A DNA stretch of 64,000 nt from Musa acuminata AAA Group (GCF_036884655.1 NC_088355.1:40849001-40913000), one strand, 5' to 3'; numbered from the stretch's first letter, positions 1 through 12,640 are shown. The notes: generated by a model from the letters alone, not told the origin. A program made the numbers and translations.

Positions 1-6
1 ACACGC

Positions 7-49
<43 letters not shown>

Positions 50-54
50 CCCGC
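1..54 (-). tRNA. tRNA-Phe (GAA), 5' part only
   Basis: Read on the minus strand from position 54, the sequence begins GCGGGGATAGCTCAGTTGGG, the typical acceptor-strand and D-arm start of a plant nuclear tRNA-Phe. An anticodon arm follows with loop CTGAAGA and anticodon GAA (plus-strand bases 19-21). No intron interrupts the anticodon loop. The variable region is reached at the window edge, so the T arm and 3' acceptor strand lie outside. It supplies phenylalanine tRNA for cytosolic translation and would be transcribed by RNA polymerase III. Confidence 0.9.
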
Positions 55-959
55 AATTTGCTTTGTTTCAACATGAGATTAAAGTAAGCATTAGAATAGC
101 CATAGAACACATCAACAATCAATAGGGAAGACAACACAAGTCTATGGAATCAAGGCAAAGTGCAGAAGAAGAACATGACCAAATGATGCATCCAGGACAA
201 GCAATGTGCACGCCTGTCAGAAATCTGGATCGAGTTTTCTTTCCCTTTATTGGATCCTAATGTGCAAGCATTCAGATTTTGCATCTTGAAAGGCAGTAAA
301 GAACCTCCTCCAGTACATCAGCACCGCCCATCTTACACCAACCAGTGGAGTGGCTTTAGCTTTTCAGTTCATCTGCATGCAATGGAAAAAGGACACTGCT
401 AAGGACTTGAATCAGATACAGAACAGAGTTAACTGTTGCTTTGAGTAGCTTCAATAGATTCATTTTCTTGTCTATACACTTAAATGAAACCATCCTTCAA
501 CAAAATACCATTTTATGTGTGCATGAAACCAAATACCAAAGTAAATGTCCATCGTGCATGCGACATGCAAATTCCTAACCCAGCATTAGAGACTCTAAGA
601 TTGTTGAACACCCTCATTTTGTCTATCAGATCCAATGGTAATGACTAATCTGGTGATCTTGTTTGGCAACAGCTTCTAAGGCGATCGATCCATGGATCAT
701 TATTACGATTACTATTCAGAGAAGGGCTTTTGTTGGGTATGCTGTCTAAATTCTATTTGTACAAAGTTCCGCAAGCAAGATAGGCTAAAAGCAAAGCAGA
801 AAAGGAAAAGAGCGGAGCTCTCGAGAACTCCTCACCTCTGCCAGCAGTCCAGATCGATTCTGGAACATATGCCATCATCGGTACGCCCCACCGCTCACCT
901 TTCGCTTTCCCTTTCCCTTCGCCCCTTTTTCTTTTATTTACTCCCTCCGTCTCCCTCGT
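55..959. other. Intergenic, no gene seen
   Basis: This stretch separates the tRNA gene from the dioxygenase-like gene. Reading frames here are short or have no recognisable product. A pyrimidine-rich leader lies just before the ATG at 960. I see no convincing TATA element or repeat. Confidence 0.5.
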
Positions 960-2303
960 ATGGCTTCCTCTCCTCTAAAAGCCATGCTCCCTCCGCCGGA
1001 GTTCCGAGCCCCGCCGCCGTCTCCGGTAGCCGGTGTGCATCCTCATGGCCTGGACTCCCCAGACGGCGACGACGAGTTCGCCGGGTTCTTGAGCCACTCC
1101 CTCCGAGTACCCAAACTCAACCTGCCGCATCGCATCTTCCCCCAGGAAGCAACGGCGTGGAACCCCCCGGCGATCGACTTCCGGCCGTTGATCTCGCCGG
1201 GGGACGCCGAATCGGGCGCCGCCGATCTTGTCAAGTCCGCGGCAGCAGCATTCGGGTGCTTTCAACTCGTGAACCATGGGATCTCAGCGGGCCTCGTCGC
1301 GGCGGTCGGAGCCGCGGCGTGCCCCGCGTTCGGAATCCCGCTCGAATCGAGGACAAAGGCAGCGAGATCCCCGGAGAGGCGGTGGGGATTCGAAGTGGAA
1401 GAGGAAGGGGAAGGCGAGGAGTTCTTGTGGTGGTGTAGGAGCGGGATGGGAGATCGAAGAGAGTTGGCGGCGATTTGGCCACGGAGTTATAAGGATTTCA
1501 GGTAAATAAATAACACGTCCGACTTCCCGCCTTTCGACGCGCTTATTTTGATCTACATCGGACGGTCATGCGAGGAACGTCAATGCATCTCTATGCAGCG
1601 ATAAAGTGGAGGGCTTGTGGTGCGAGATCCAGAAGATTGCAAGCAGAGTCGAAGAGGTTTTGTTGGGTAAGAAGGCGGGAAGAGAGGAGGAAGCAGCAGA
1701 TGGCTCTTTGCTTTGCCTCCACAAGCATGCACCTAATGGAAGTCATAATGGTGGGATAAAGCATGAACTGCTAAGGATGCTGGTGAGGAGTTGGAGCTGC
1801 TCTTGTGATTTGAGCCTGCATCTCCCAGGTGGCGCTTCGGAGTTCCATATCTACTCCAAGCGAGGTTGGTACCGGTTTTGTCCGGAGAATGCAGCCGTCG
1901 TCGTCACCGTTGGCGATCAAATCCAGGTGATCATTTAAGGTGATATCTGTTTGTTCATATTTCTTGAACGGAATCTGAATCAGACTGATCCTGCGAACAT
2001 CTGGAGACGGCGGCATCATGCACTTCCGGCTGTGTGCTGAACTCGAATTTTTTGCATCAGGCATGCAGCGGTGGGTTCTACAAGCATGTCATCGGGAAGC
2101 CAGTTCTGAAGAAAGGAGACCCCCAGGATTCCATCTCCATGGCATTCCACCACACCACGCATCAAGCCATCGTCCACGGCATCTCCCGACCGAATCTACA
2201 CTCGGAAAAGGAAAAGACCATCTCTCTCGCTGAGCAAATCATGGTGGCAGCGTGCCTGGCAATTGCCTACCACATAATAGCCTTCTTCTTCTGTCGTAGT
2301 TGA
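960..2303 (+). CDS. 2-oxoglutarate/Fe(II) dioxygenase-like protein with C-terminal membrane anchor
   Basis: Three exons, 960-1501, 1599-1926 and 2061-2303, join in frame through GT-AG introns into 370 residues. Residues about 70-134 form a DIOX_N-type N-terminal domain (PAIDFRPLISP, then FGCFQLVNHGIS). Residues about 240-320 match the family core, with SEFHIYSKRGW, VTVGDQIQ, YKHVIGKP and DSISMAFH. Known family members bind iron through an HxD pair and a distal His. Here H299 (KHVIGKP) fits the distal His, but I find no HxD at the expected place, so catalytic activity is doubtful. Residues 350-367 are strongly hydrophobic and end three residues from the C-terminus, which suggests a tail anchor. 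An AATAAA at 2403-2408 is a candidate poly(A) signal. Exon 1 is GC-rich, as is common for monocot 5' exons. Substrate unknown. Confidence 0.8.
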
Positions 2304-4051
2304 ATGATGCGGCGTTATGTTATGGGAGATGTTTGGCGTTCCTATCTCTAGTGTGTACGCAATTACAGAATGGTGAGTGCATTTGATCTTTTCTTTTACT
2401 GTAATAAAGGTTACTACTACAAATACAGTTTTCATTGAGAACAAAGCTTAACTATTGCACGACTCTGGAACTTGCTCAGGATTAACAGTGAATATCCTTG
2501 GATACGATCCACGTTAATACAACTAACACTTGTAAACGACAACCCATCAAGTGTATTTATTTAGCATTTCTTTTCTTCTTCAATTGATCTACTTATTTAG
2601 CATTTCATTTCCATAATTACGGAATGCATATTAAGACCCTTCTGTTGCTATTTTCACGAAGAATCAAATGGAACCTTCAGCAGTTCCTACCTGCTTTAAG
2701 TCCGTTCTACTGTCTCAGGACATATCAAAAACCTCGTTTTGTAAACGTTATGCCGAGAGCCTGAATGGGCCCAAAGTACTAGCAAGCATAAATAAAGCGA
2801 CATATGTGATGTGTCGAATCGTTTCAGTTACTGGGACTGAAATCAATAGAACAAAAAGATATAGTGGAAGATACTTATACCTTAAAGTTGCAGCTAAATC
2901 TGGGGGTGGCCAAATGCATTGCTGTCCTAGAACCACGCAATCATGACCGAGGCAGGCTGGTCCAGTTATTCTCACGAGCGTGGAACCTGAGATTAGATTT
3001 GTTTGGTAAACAGAATGTAGATAAACGACTCTGTCATTATCATATCCATTTGGGAACCAAATATTTTAACAGCCTACCGAAATTTGAACATACATCACAT
3101 TTAACTGCTACATGTAATGGGAGATAAAAAGAGATATAATGAAACCAACTTGGTTCGTGAATGCAGCACAAACACAAACACATGCAAACTGTCATAATTA
3201 GTGGGATGCCTTCTGTATATAGAAGAAAGCAAAAACAAAGAAATGGAAAAGGAAAACTACATCAATGAAGCAGCATAAACATTTTGTGAAGTGAACAACT
3301 TTTGACTGTGATTCTCAAACACACACTCAAAGTAAAACAAGAGAAAAATATGACAAAAAGACCAATACATGATGAAATTCCAGTAGTTTATATGGAGAAT
3401 GGCTAATAGCTGTAAGGCATAAATCGTGATACACTCAGAATGACATGAATATTATATACATACAATTAATCTTTCCACCAACAAAGAGAAATGGGATGTC
3501 AACATCTGGAATACAGATTTTGCAAACAACTAAAATTTTATAGTGTCAGCCAATGCAAAAGGTTCAATTGCAAGCAGTAGAGCCACGATAAAATTACTCA
3601 ATTGCAACCTAAGTGGACAGGATTGAAGTTATGAAAATAGTCTCTCTGCTTGCATGATTAAATATATCAAGTCTCCTGAGTCAGGTATTGGAGCCTTGTG
3701 CATATATCCACTTAATTTGTTCAAGAATTTTGACCATACTAATTTACAATGGGAACAAAAAAAAAAACACTAGATAGATCCTCTTGTGTATCATGTCTTT
3801 TGCAAATGGTGAACCATTTGTTTTACGCCAGTATACACAGCATACACCAGTATAGATGGTAAGAGATCAAAGGACTCTAAAAAGAAGATATGGGTTTACG
3901 ATTCAAGAGTTAAAGAACTAACAAATGAAGAAAACTATCATCGAAAAGGAAATTAATCTGCTTTAGAGTTAAAAAAAGGATACATCAAAAGATCAGAGGT
4001 TTAGCTATTTGTCTATCCCAAACAAACGGCAAGCAGTCACCTAGACATTAC
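2304..4051. other. Intergenic, no supported gene
   Basis: AT-rich sequence with short reading frames only. The remaining 3' exons of the tentative minus-strand gene to the right may lie here, but I could not identify them. A short antiparallel reading frame around 2748-2975 has hydrophobic stretches but no recognisable family or start context. Confidence 0.4.
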
Positions 4052-6025
4052 CCAAATAAGTCAGCACGAGTGGGGATTACAGGAACAAGATAGTTCCCAA
4101 ATGGTGAATCAAAACTTCTATAATTTCCAAGGCATCCTTCTTGTTGTGCCTGTGTAACTGCAAATTTCTTGGCCTGCTGAATTTGCAATTGAACTCTGGC
4201 TGGTGCTGTTGGGATCTGTATCTAATTAAAAATTATATATTAACGAACAGAAGAAGGAAAGAGGAAAATAAAACTGAAAAAAGAAGCACAAGGTGCAAAA
4301 ACACACAGGGGAACCAGTTGAAGAAGCTGCAGCATTATCTTTTACAGCAAGTGATGGCACATTCCTGCACAAGAAAAAAAGAATAGAAATGAAAATGACC
4401 GAGAAGGCAAGCAGAGACAAACAAAAATATGCAGTTTACACTGGAAATGTGTTTTGAAACAGGCCTATGCTTGTGTCTTTGTTAATGTCTTAACACTAAC
4501 GAAATCCCATTGCCCAGAGATGAAAAAAAAAAAAGGACTAGAACCAATCAATTTTAGGATTAAATAGCCTTGAATACAGTTGATATGTTGCAGCTGTAAT
4601 AGGAAAATAGAAAACATAGAGGTAGATGGCTCAAGATCATAGTAGTTCAAGATCCAATTGGATTGATCATTTAAAATATAGCAGATTGATAGGTTATAGC
4701 AAGTTTTTTTTTTTTTTGGCAAATGGTAAGTGGTGAAGGTGGGTTTTGATCTTAGAGACTGATAATGACAAAATCTTTACCGACCAAGCTAACTAGCAAC
4801 TTCAAAAAAACATGTAGCAAGGATTAGAAAGATAATGAAGGTAGCAGAACCAGAGAAGAGCAAAAATAATACATAAAAAAGGGGAAAACAAATGACTAGA
4901 AGGAATCCAATGTCAGCAAAAAAAAGCAACATTCTCAAAATCCACCTACAATCTAGGTTTGAGACAACCAACCCCTATCACTACTCAAATAAATAATCTC
5001 AAAACCTTGGAAACTCACAAAGTAAATTTAAACAAGACAATTGACTATCCATTTAATGGAAAAGAAACTATAGGTAAAATGAATCCAATACTGTACAACA
5101 GCATGTTAGAATTAATGTGAAAGATCCTCCAGAGAATAGAAAAACAGTAAACCAGATAATAATGCACAACACTAAAACATAAGCCTAGATTAGAACAGGC
5201 CAAGTTTACGGTAATAAATGGGTTTACTTACTGGCAATTTTAAAGTAAATAGTGCTCGGAAGAAAGTTAGCAGTTGTCCGGGTTAAATATTGTTCTTGGT
5301 TCTCCCTTAATCTTTATGCAAACTGCCAAATTATGGTCTACAATATACACCCATAAGAAATTAAGAAGACCAAGCTCATAAAAAACATACACCAGAAACA
5401 CTGTTTGCAAACGTAGAGGATTAATATTCAGCTACAACATTTCGATTTTATCATCTTCTAATATGGATCATTTAAGGTTATTCTGGAACAGCAGCATAAT
5501 TTTTGGATGATTTTTGAAATCAGGCACAGAACCAATGGACACAGGCCTAAGATCAACAAAATACACTCCCGAAATTTACGAATGAGCCCTGTGAACGAAA
5601 CCTTTAGACAAGCTCAAATAGTTTGTAATATAACATCTATCATCCATCGTGAACCCTCGTATGTTCTAAACATTGCACGTTCCGATGGAAATCTCTGAGA
5701 TGCTCTCCTAACAGTGAATCTTTCATCCATGTTTCAACAGCGACCAATATAACCTACTTAAAGTTGTGCAGAAAAGTTACCCGAGTATGCCTATTTAGCA
5801 CAACAAGAACTCTCGATTCACTCCCGGTAATCACGAGCAGAACAAGAACCCCAGGTCATCCTATTTCGAACCAGATTCATATTCGCGAGACACCGTGAAG
5901 TGAAACAGGTACATCACCAGATGAACTAAACGAAGGAAAATTTCCTGGTGCAACGAGAGGGAGATCGGAGAGCAGCGTTACCCTTTCTTCGCCTCGATCC
6001 TCCGTTTCTTGGCGACGGAAGCCAT
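4052..6025 (-). CDS. Tentative small multi-exon gene, product not recognised (3' end not found)
   Basis: Three minus-strand exons can be joined in frame: 6025-5982 (start MASVAKKRRIEAKK, basic), 4364-4307 (NVPSLAVKDNAAASSTG) and 4215-4052 (through VQLQIQQAKKF, GNYRSFDSPFGNYLVP and IPTRADLFG). The first two exons keep phase 2, and the second to third keep phase 0 if the donor GTGTGT after 4307 is used. The third exon reads like constrained coding sequence and is followed by a GTAATG donor. The basic start suggests a nuclear or nucleolar protein, which is inference. I do not recognise the family, found no later exons or stop, and could have missed exons in the 1.6-kb first intron. The ATG lies head-to-head with the gene starting at 6648, about 620 bp away. 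Confidence 0.35.
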
Positions 6026-6647
6026 GGTCCTGCGCTTCGGGCCGTGTGATGTTGCCCTCTTCTGCGTGGACGAGGTCGGTGGTTAACTGTTGGGCTTGGG
6101 CCGGAACGAGAGATGGGAAGGGCGACGTCGGTTATTGACAACCCCGTCTGGCTCTCTAATATAATATTATATGATATAGTATTTTCTATTTCCTAATAAT
6201 TAATTATACCTAAATAATGATATGATATAATTAGGTCCTCGTTGTTTAAATTGGTCTGCCAGGACACTGCAACTCCAAGCGGTCTGAGGACGCCACCTGT
6301 TGCTTCTCACCAACGGTCGGATGAGATATTCGAAATTTGAATATAAGGTCATAAGCTACAAAATCACCAACGGTCGGATCTCGTCACCTCTGCAAGTAGA
6401 AATCCAAGACGAAAAAGAAACGAGATTAATGGATTTCTCTACGAATAGTCGCTCACCGAACTCTTGGTATCGCAAGCCGTTCCCTTGTGGTGAATTTCTC
6501 GACTTTGATCTCCCCTTTTCATCATTTTCGATTTGCATTTTTTGATGAGCTTGGAATATCATTTGGTTTCAAGGTTCAATAGCTCTTCTTGATGAGGTCC
6601 TTTTTTTTTTGGTTGCAGATTCCCAAAGAAGAAGCTCTGGTAAAGGA
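6026..6647. promoter_or_regulatory. Shared intergenic region between divergent genes
   Basis: About 620 bp lie between the minus-strand ATG at 6025 and the plus-strand ATG at 6648. A T-rich tract followed by GGTTGCAG at 6601-6618 looks like a splice acceptor, so the plus-strand gene may have an untranslated first exon in this interval. The sequence CACCAACGGTCGGAT occurs at about 6309-6323 and almost the same string recurs at about 6364-6378, a short direct repeat of unknown meaning. Confidence 0.35.
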
Positions 6648-8498
6648 ATGAAAGACGCCGGAGAGACTGACGAAAACAGCAGGCCTTTTTTAGTAGGGAA
6701 GGAAGCCAATAACTTAATGACTACGGCCATGTCTTCGGCTGCGAAGAGGAAGATCTTGTCCGAGAAGAACAACCGCACGATCTTACAGGAGTCCTGTCAT
6801 GACGCCCGCTTGGGAGCGCAAATGGGGTCGGATCTTTCTTCGAGGTTCTGTCTTTGTGGGGATCGAGATGAAGCCTGCTCTAGTCCTTCCAACCCTGTTT
6901 CTTATGATCCGCTGACGAATTACACCTCCCCGAGGCCGCAGTTCCTCCGCTATAACCCGCATAGGCGCCGGCAGATTCTCATGCGCTTCGTGGGAGAGAA
7001 GAGGGAGGAAGATTACGGATCGGAAGGCGACTCGAGCCTTTCTTCGGATCCGGAGAAGCTTGATGCCGAAGACTTGCTCCCGGCGCCTTCCAAATCCTTA
7101 CAAGAATGCGAGAAAGAAGAAGTTAGCGACGTTGAAGATATCATCATGGGAGAGGAGGAGGAGGAGGAGGTGGTGGATCAGAGGCCTGGGTGGTCTATAT
7201 TGGCATGGAAGATGTTCCTAATTGGGATTTTGCTATTCTCTTCTTATTACGTTTCTTCCATGAGCTCAGATTTTGAACATGGAGATGGGGAAGTGAACCG
7301 TCGAGCCTGTGATCAGAACACCTTTTCTGGAAACATGATGGTGACTCTGATGGGGCTGTCTAAGGTTTGCTTGGATGTGCCTCACAAAGAATTTACTTGT
7401 GGAAACGACGATAACGACAGCAATCTATCAGATTCAGATGGTCTAAGAATGGCATACTTACAAGAGAACAAATCGCTTTATGGAATTGAAGTGGCAACAA
7501 GGAAAGATGGAGGATCGATGCTTGAGAATGGAATTGGTACTGAAGATGACTCTGTGGTTGAAGCAATGACTGACGAGGCTGCTGATTCCCAGTTCGCTGG
7601 GCAGCACAAATGCAGTCTTTCTCTTCCAGATGAATGGAGTGAGGAGATTCTGGGTGACACTCATCATGTGCCGGCTGTCTCCTCACAAGTTTCAGAGACT
7701 CAATTTGCTGATACCACCTCTTCAGATGATCAAGATGAAATTTTGGACCTCCGGGAGGCACCGTGGGCGGAGGGCGGCGCAGAGCTAAATGAATCTTTGT
7801 GGCTTCCTCATTCCCAAATCTTCTCAATCCTGGTGTCAGATGATCGAAAAATGGACGAGAGTGAAGTCACCGATACAGGGAAGACGGAGTTCAATTGGGA
7901 CCATAACTTTGTGTTTGCCTCGAAGAATGTTCGTAGGATACTACTATCAATGTCTTTGCTGACGCTTACGCTGAGTACTATCTTGTACCAATCTTGTCTG
8001 AAGCACCAGAAGACCTCAGCGCCAGCATCCACGCCCACTTGTGAGATGAACATTCAGGATGAGGTTATATCTTCCATTAGAGGGAAAGAGGATAAGGTAA
8101 GCGATTCAAATGTTTGTCATAAGCCTCTGAGTCACACAAGCAATGAAGGAACAGAGTTAGCTGGTACTCGGCCACCGGTGGTGGAATTGCTTGGGGAGTA
8201 CACCATCGTTGGGAGAACTGCCCATCCAACAGGTACAACCCAAAGATTCAGAGGAAGAGGAGCAGATCCGGTTGAGGAATCAAAGCCAGATCAATATCCA
8301 ACAGATCCGTCGGAGACTTCAGCGATTATGAACAGAAGTCCTGCCGTTCAGAGGTCACTCATTAGGGAACAGGTCAGTTGTCTTCTGTTCTAGCTAAGAA
8401 ACATGTGTGGAGCTTCAGATTCTCAACTTCTCTATTTTGTTCTGCAGAGTTCTTTAAGGCGCTCAGCCCGACTCCGTAAACGGGTCACTGCACCATGA
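6648..8498 (+). CDS. Uncharacterised plant protein with two predicted membrane segments
   Basis: Exon 1 (6648-8372) and exon 2 (8448-8498) join in phase 0 across a 75-bp GT-AG intron to give 591 residues; without splicing the frame stops a few codons later, at 8393. I chose the ATG at 6648 because upstream codons in this frame cross a likely splice acceptor and contain no ATG. Residues 94-104 hold SPRPQFLRYNP. Residues about 125-178 are acidic, with a run of glutamates. Hydrophobic segments are at about 183-205 and 431-451, separated by a long acidic serine-rich region. The C-terminus is basic (LRRSARLRKRV). I recognise no catalytic domain. It looks like a plant-specific membrane or nuclear-envelope-type protein, but this is inference from composition only. 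Confidence 0.75.
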
Positions 8499-8941
8499 GA
8501 TGAAGTTAGCGAGGTTGTTGATGCCGATTCTAATGCCAGAAATCAGAAACAGAGCATCTTGTTGTTTCATTTGATGCTTCCTTCCCTAATTTGACTCATG
8601 AATTATCAATTTCCTGTATTGATATTACTCTCGATGATTCATCGAAGAGTCTTTCGTACTCGTATAGTTGCAGTCATGCTTCTTTTTGTTCTAGTAAGCA
8701 TCAAAACCTGTGGTTTTGCGCAATCATGGTAGCATCAGCGCAGGATGCAATGGAAATTGGGTGATATGAAAATAATTCTAGAAATAATCCTGCTCGCATT
8801 ACTCCTAAGATTCATAACACAAAAAAATGATAACAGTGATATCAACAAAACAGAGGAAACGATTCTTGTGATCAAACAAAAGACTGCTGAGAGCCTGTAG
8901 TCATCACATCACATGAACAAGGAGGAACTTGGCCATCCTCT
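8499..8941. other. Convergent 3' flanks
   Basis: This holds the 3' untranslated regions of the plus-strand membrane-protein gene and the minus-strand DUF1005 gene, which converge here. No further coding sequence is seen. Confidence 0.5.
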
Positions 8942-10353
8942 TCAAGGGGCGTACTCTTGCTGGTCTTGGGAAAGCTCCTTGCGTAGCTTGTGGGAGAACA
9001 ACTGGCAAGCATCTCCGCTGAGATCAATGGCTGCTGACAGCGCTATAAAGAGAGCGACGTCCGCCATGCACGAGACGTGCTGCACCCCGACTTGAACTGT
9101 TGGCTTGCTCACCTTGCCTTGACCTTCCACCGTCGCTGCCATAACGAAGCCACCGGCGAAGGGCCCTGACTTTTCGACGACGCCAGGATCGATGCAGAAG
9201 TGGCCACCTTTGCGCATGCTGAGGGACGACTCCACGATGGGGACTCCGCGGTTTGGTCCGGCGTCGGTCATGAGCTCGAACCTGTAGCCCAGGGCGTCGA
9301 CGGGGCCTTTCTCGCGCCAGGCCTCGAGCCGTCCCCATGGCTTCCAGTTGGTGGCGGACGGGCCGACGGCGCGGAGTATGAGCCATGCGCCGGGGTTGGA
9401 GCGCGAGACACGGTCTGAACCGGGGGAGGCCACGAAGGGAGTGACGATGGACGCGGCAGCCACCGGGGATCCCGAGAGGTCATGAATGGTTACAGTCCAC
9501 CCCTTGCGCTGCTCCCTGCTCTCGTGGTCTCTTTCTCCACCCAGTGAACCAAACCAACATCTTCTCCGGTTGTTTTTGGTTGGCGGTGAGCTGTGGATAA
9601 CATATGGAGTAGTTTAGTCCAACATATTCCTATTTCGTTAATGACTTGAGAGGTCTGGCAAACATAACAACGGTCGAAATAAGCTCACGTGGTTCGGGTG
9701 GTCCGCCGACGGTCAGCGGAGAACCGGCAACTGAACACCGGTTGGCGAACGCAACCGCCGTGGCCAGTCCCACCGCCTCCTTGGATTTGGTACACCACCG
9801 GGCTGCACTCCGGCTCGCTCCCGAACTGGAACACGAACCTGGGGTCCGGCTCCGTCCGCACCACCAGGTGGAGCCGCGCCGCCGACAGCCCGCTCCCCAT
9901 GCTGACCCACCCGCTCTGTATCACCGCCGCCCGCGTGGCAGCCGACTCGAGGTCCACCGCCACTCTGACCCGGCCGAGCAGCCGGCCGGAGCTGAATCCG
10001 CACGTGCTCCCCGTCCGGCCCGCGTAGACCGCCACGGTCAGGCTTGCTGGTCTGCCTGACGGCCTCCGCAACGCGGCTGGCTCGAGACTGATGACGACCG
10101 GGGAGGAGGCAACGGCGGAAGTGGAGGCTGCTGGTTCGTTCAAGTTGGTGGTCGACGTGGGGTCGACGGCGAGAGGGAGAGGTGCGGTCTGGGTGGAGGA
10201 GGATGAGGAGGAGGAGGGGCAGTCTTGGAGTTGGACGGTGCAGAAGCATGGGGTGGCGGAGGGGTGGACGCCAGGGCCTGCCGGCTTCGCCACTGGCGGT
10301 AGCTTCAACGCAAGAGATTCCACGATGAGCCGAACGAATGGGCAGGGATCCAT
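8942..10353 (-). CDS. DUF1005-family protein
   Basis: Exon 1 runs from 10353 to 9689 and exon 2 from about 9560 to 8942, with a 128-bp intron (donor GTGAGC). The alternative acceptor three bases upstream adds one residue. The joined product is about 427 residues, the usual size for this plant family. The start MDPCPFVRLIVESLALKLP is the family's conserved N-terminus, so I prefer 10353 over the in-frame ATG at 10416. Other family blocks are STCGFSSGRLLGRVRV, EPDPRFVFQFGSEPECSP, GWTVTIHDLSGSPVAAAS, TPFVASPGSDRVSRSNPG and VQHVSCMADVALFIALSAA. A poly-Ser stretch lies near residues 50-57. The molecular role of DUF1005 proteins is not established to my knowledge. Confidence 0.9.
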
Positions 10354-10401
10354 CTCTCTCGCTCGCTCTCTATCTCTCGTATTAACTTCGCTGTGGTGGA
10401 T

Positions 10402-10408
10402 CTTTATA
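10402..10408 (-). promoter_or_regulatory. Candidate TATA box for the DUF1005 gene
   Basis: TATAAAG on the minus strand lies about 50 bp before the ATG at 10353. A GA-rich stretch lies between them, which is typical of plant leaders. Confidence 0.4.
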
Positions 10409-10416
10409 GGAAGCAT

Positions 10417-11683
10417 TCGATTCGTCTTTATACAGAAGACAAGATCGAGTGACTGTCTTCATATTATATGATCCACGTAAAAGCAGATTCATCCTACACG
10501 AATCTGGAGTTGTACCAGTTCAAGCAACGTGTCACTCCGATTCATGTAGAGATTGGATTAACTACGCCTTCATGCTGGTGAGATCTCAAGAACACCCACC
10601 AATCGGCTCACCTCGCCCATGATCAGCTTAAAGAAAGGAGGCAAAAAGGGAAAGGTGACAAGGAGGAGGATTAGGATGGGCTGGAGATATTGGTTGGTGC
10701 GATGCTGTCACCGGACCCAGCGCATGCAGCTGGAACTAGCTGTGTGCAACCCCTTTCCAAGCGAGCATTTGCCACATAGCGACATCAGATGCAGGCAATC
10801 TCTTGGCGTTGATATATCCGCTAATTGGCCGCAGAAGGATAATTGGTGGTTGATTTAGATGGAAACTGCTGATTCAGGTGCCTTTAACATACGGCCACGA
10901 CATCTCACTGGATCCAGCCAATGAGCAGCTCATCGTATCGAGAAACTGGATGGTGAATTCAAATAGATGCTTGCTGTAGATTTCAAGAAACACGACTGTC
11001 AATCTTTGGTGTCCTTGTTTTGGAAGACAGACGACGGTGGATGCCTGCGTTTTGAAGTGTGGGTGAAGAACCCCCTGTTGGTAGGATGGGTTGTGCCGCA
11101 GCTGCTGCAAACATGTCTGTGTGCAAGACAATGTCGTCAAAGCAACACCGGGAAGGTTGATATCCTATGAAGCTGGGGATCTAAATGTGGCTGCACTCTC
11201 TCCTGGTTCAAGCTTGTGGTTCTTGACCTAATGAACTGTCGTGGGCAACAAAAGAAAGCATGATAGATGAGCTGTGAGTGAATTGTCCAACAAGTTCCAG
11301 TTCCAGTTATGAACTTGTTTGCATTGATGACCAGTTCTTCCAAGTATTCAATTATATACTTGTTAATGCACCCATATGTACTTGGCACTCAACTCAAAAA
11401 AGACTGTGGATCTTCACAGTTTGTTGATTATTTTGCAGATGAAATCCATGTTCATCACCTGATGTGGTGAGCCTCCTCCTTCAGTCAGGCAAGTCTCCAA
11501 ACCTAAAAGAGTACTGCACTGTCAGGATCTCTCATCCACCATTAGAGATAGAAGAAGGAACACATCATAGGATTCCTCTGAAACAAATATTTCTAACACA
11601 CATAAGCCTTTTCTTTCTGCATCAGAACAAGAAGACATAGATTGATTACACACACATATTCTATGCAACCCCTGGATGCATGG
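10417..11683. other. Intergenic, single-copy flank of the tandem array
   Basis: Apart from the TATA region of the DUF1005 gene I see no supported gene. Its right end is where similarity to the later repeat units begins, so it is the left flank of the array. Nothing similar to it appears at the other unit junctions. Confidence 0.5.
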
Positions 11684-12640
11684 ATCATAGGATCCTCCGG
11701 CCAAGGATAGAATTTACCCTCTACTACCTTCCAAATTTTAGGTCTACTCTTGGGTGCCTTTCAACTCGACCTTGCATGGAAGCCCAAGGACAACATGACT
11801 GTTTGCAGGACTAGAATAAGAGTTGGAGGCATGTGGCTGTCTTAGATATCCAACTCATCTCCACGTGTAACCCAGATCTCCTGGCTTGACCAGTCTCCTC
11901 CATCCCCGGTGATCTTTATCCCTACGAGGAGGGGGTGTCGGCTGATCATTGCAGCTCCAACGCATGTTACCGGTGATGGTATCCTCAATGGACATGTGCA
12001 TCCCAACAATTCACGTGGAAGTGCAAGAAATATGTACATCTAGAATAAGTGTATTACAAGGAAAAGGAATGTTAATTGGAGTAATTATGAAGGAACAAAA
12101 AAATGAAAATTAGGATTTGGATCTCATATTTGAGTATGATGTGATGAATGTTTTGGGTGCTCATGGCCTCTTTGGGATGTCTTGAAAGCATGTTATATTA
12201 GGTTAAAAAAAATAAATATTTTTTTTTAATTTATATGAAATTTATGCATAACTTAAAAAATAAATATTAATCTCACGTTATAAAAATTTTAATCTTCTCG
12301 ATAAATATAGGTGAAAAATGTCAAGCTATATTAATCTTTATGTGAAGTATATTATTTGATAATTGAACTTGAGTTTTTGTTGTTGTTTGGAGTTATTCAC
12401 TCCCTCCACAACAAAATATATTGAATATTTATACCCATGATATTATTTTTAAAAATTATAATGAGATTTAGGTAGGAGGTCTTTTAAGATTTGAATTGAG
12501 ATAATTATAACTCAAATGGGTATTAGTTGATTTTTATATTTGTGTTATTTAATGTTAAAAAGTAGGTGAGTTGGCTTTTTCATCGTGCGCTAATTATATA
12601 TTATCTTCTATACTTAGTTATATTTAATATCTCAGTTTTT

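Noticed and set aside
692..1438. Long open frame overlapping the start of the dioxygenase-like gene
   Set aside because: It is a shadow of exon 1 in another frame; the spliced 960-2303 model carries the recognisable domain.
9646..10471. Open frames on the plus strand opposite the DUF1005 gene
   Set aside because: The minus strand encodes clear family motifs; the plus-strand frames are GC-rich shadows.
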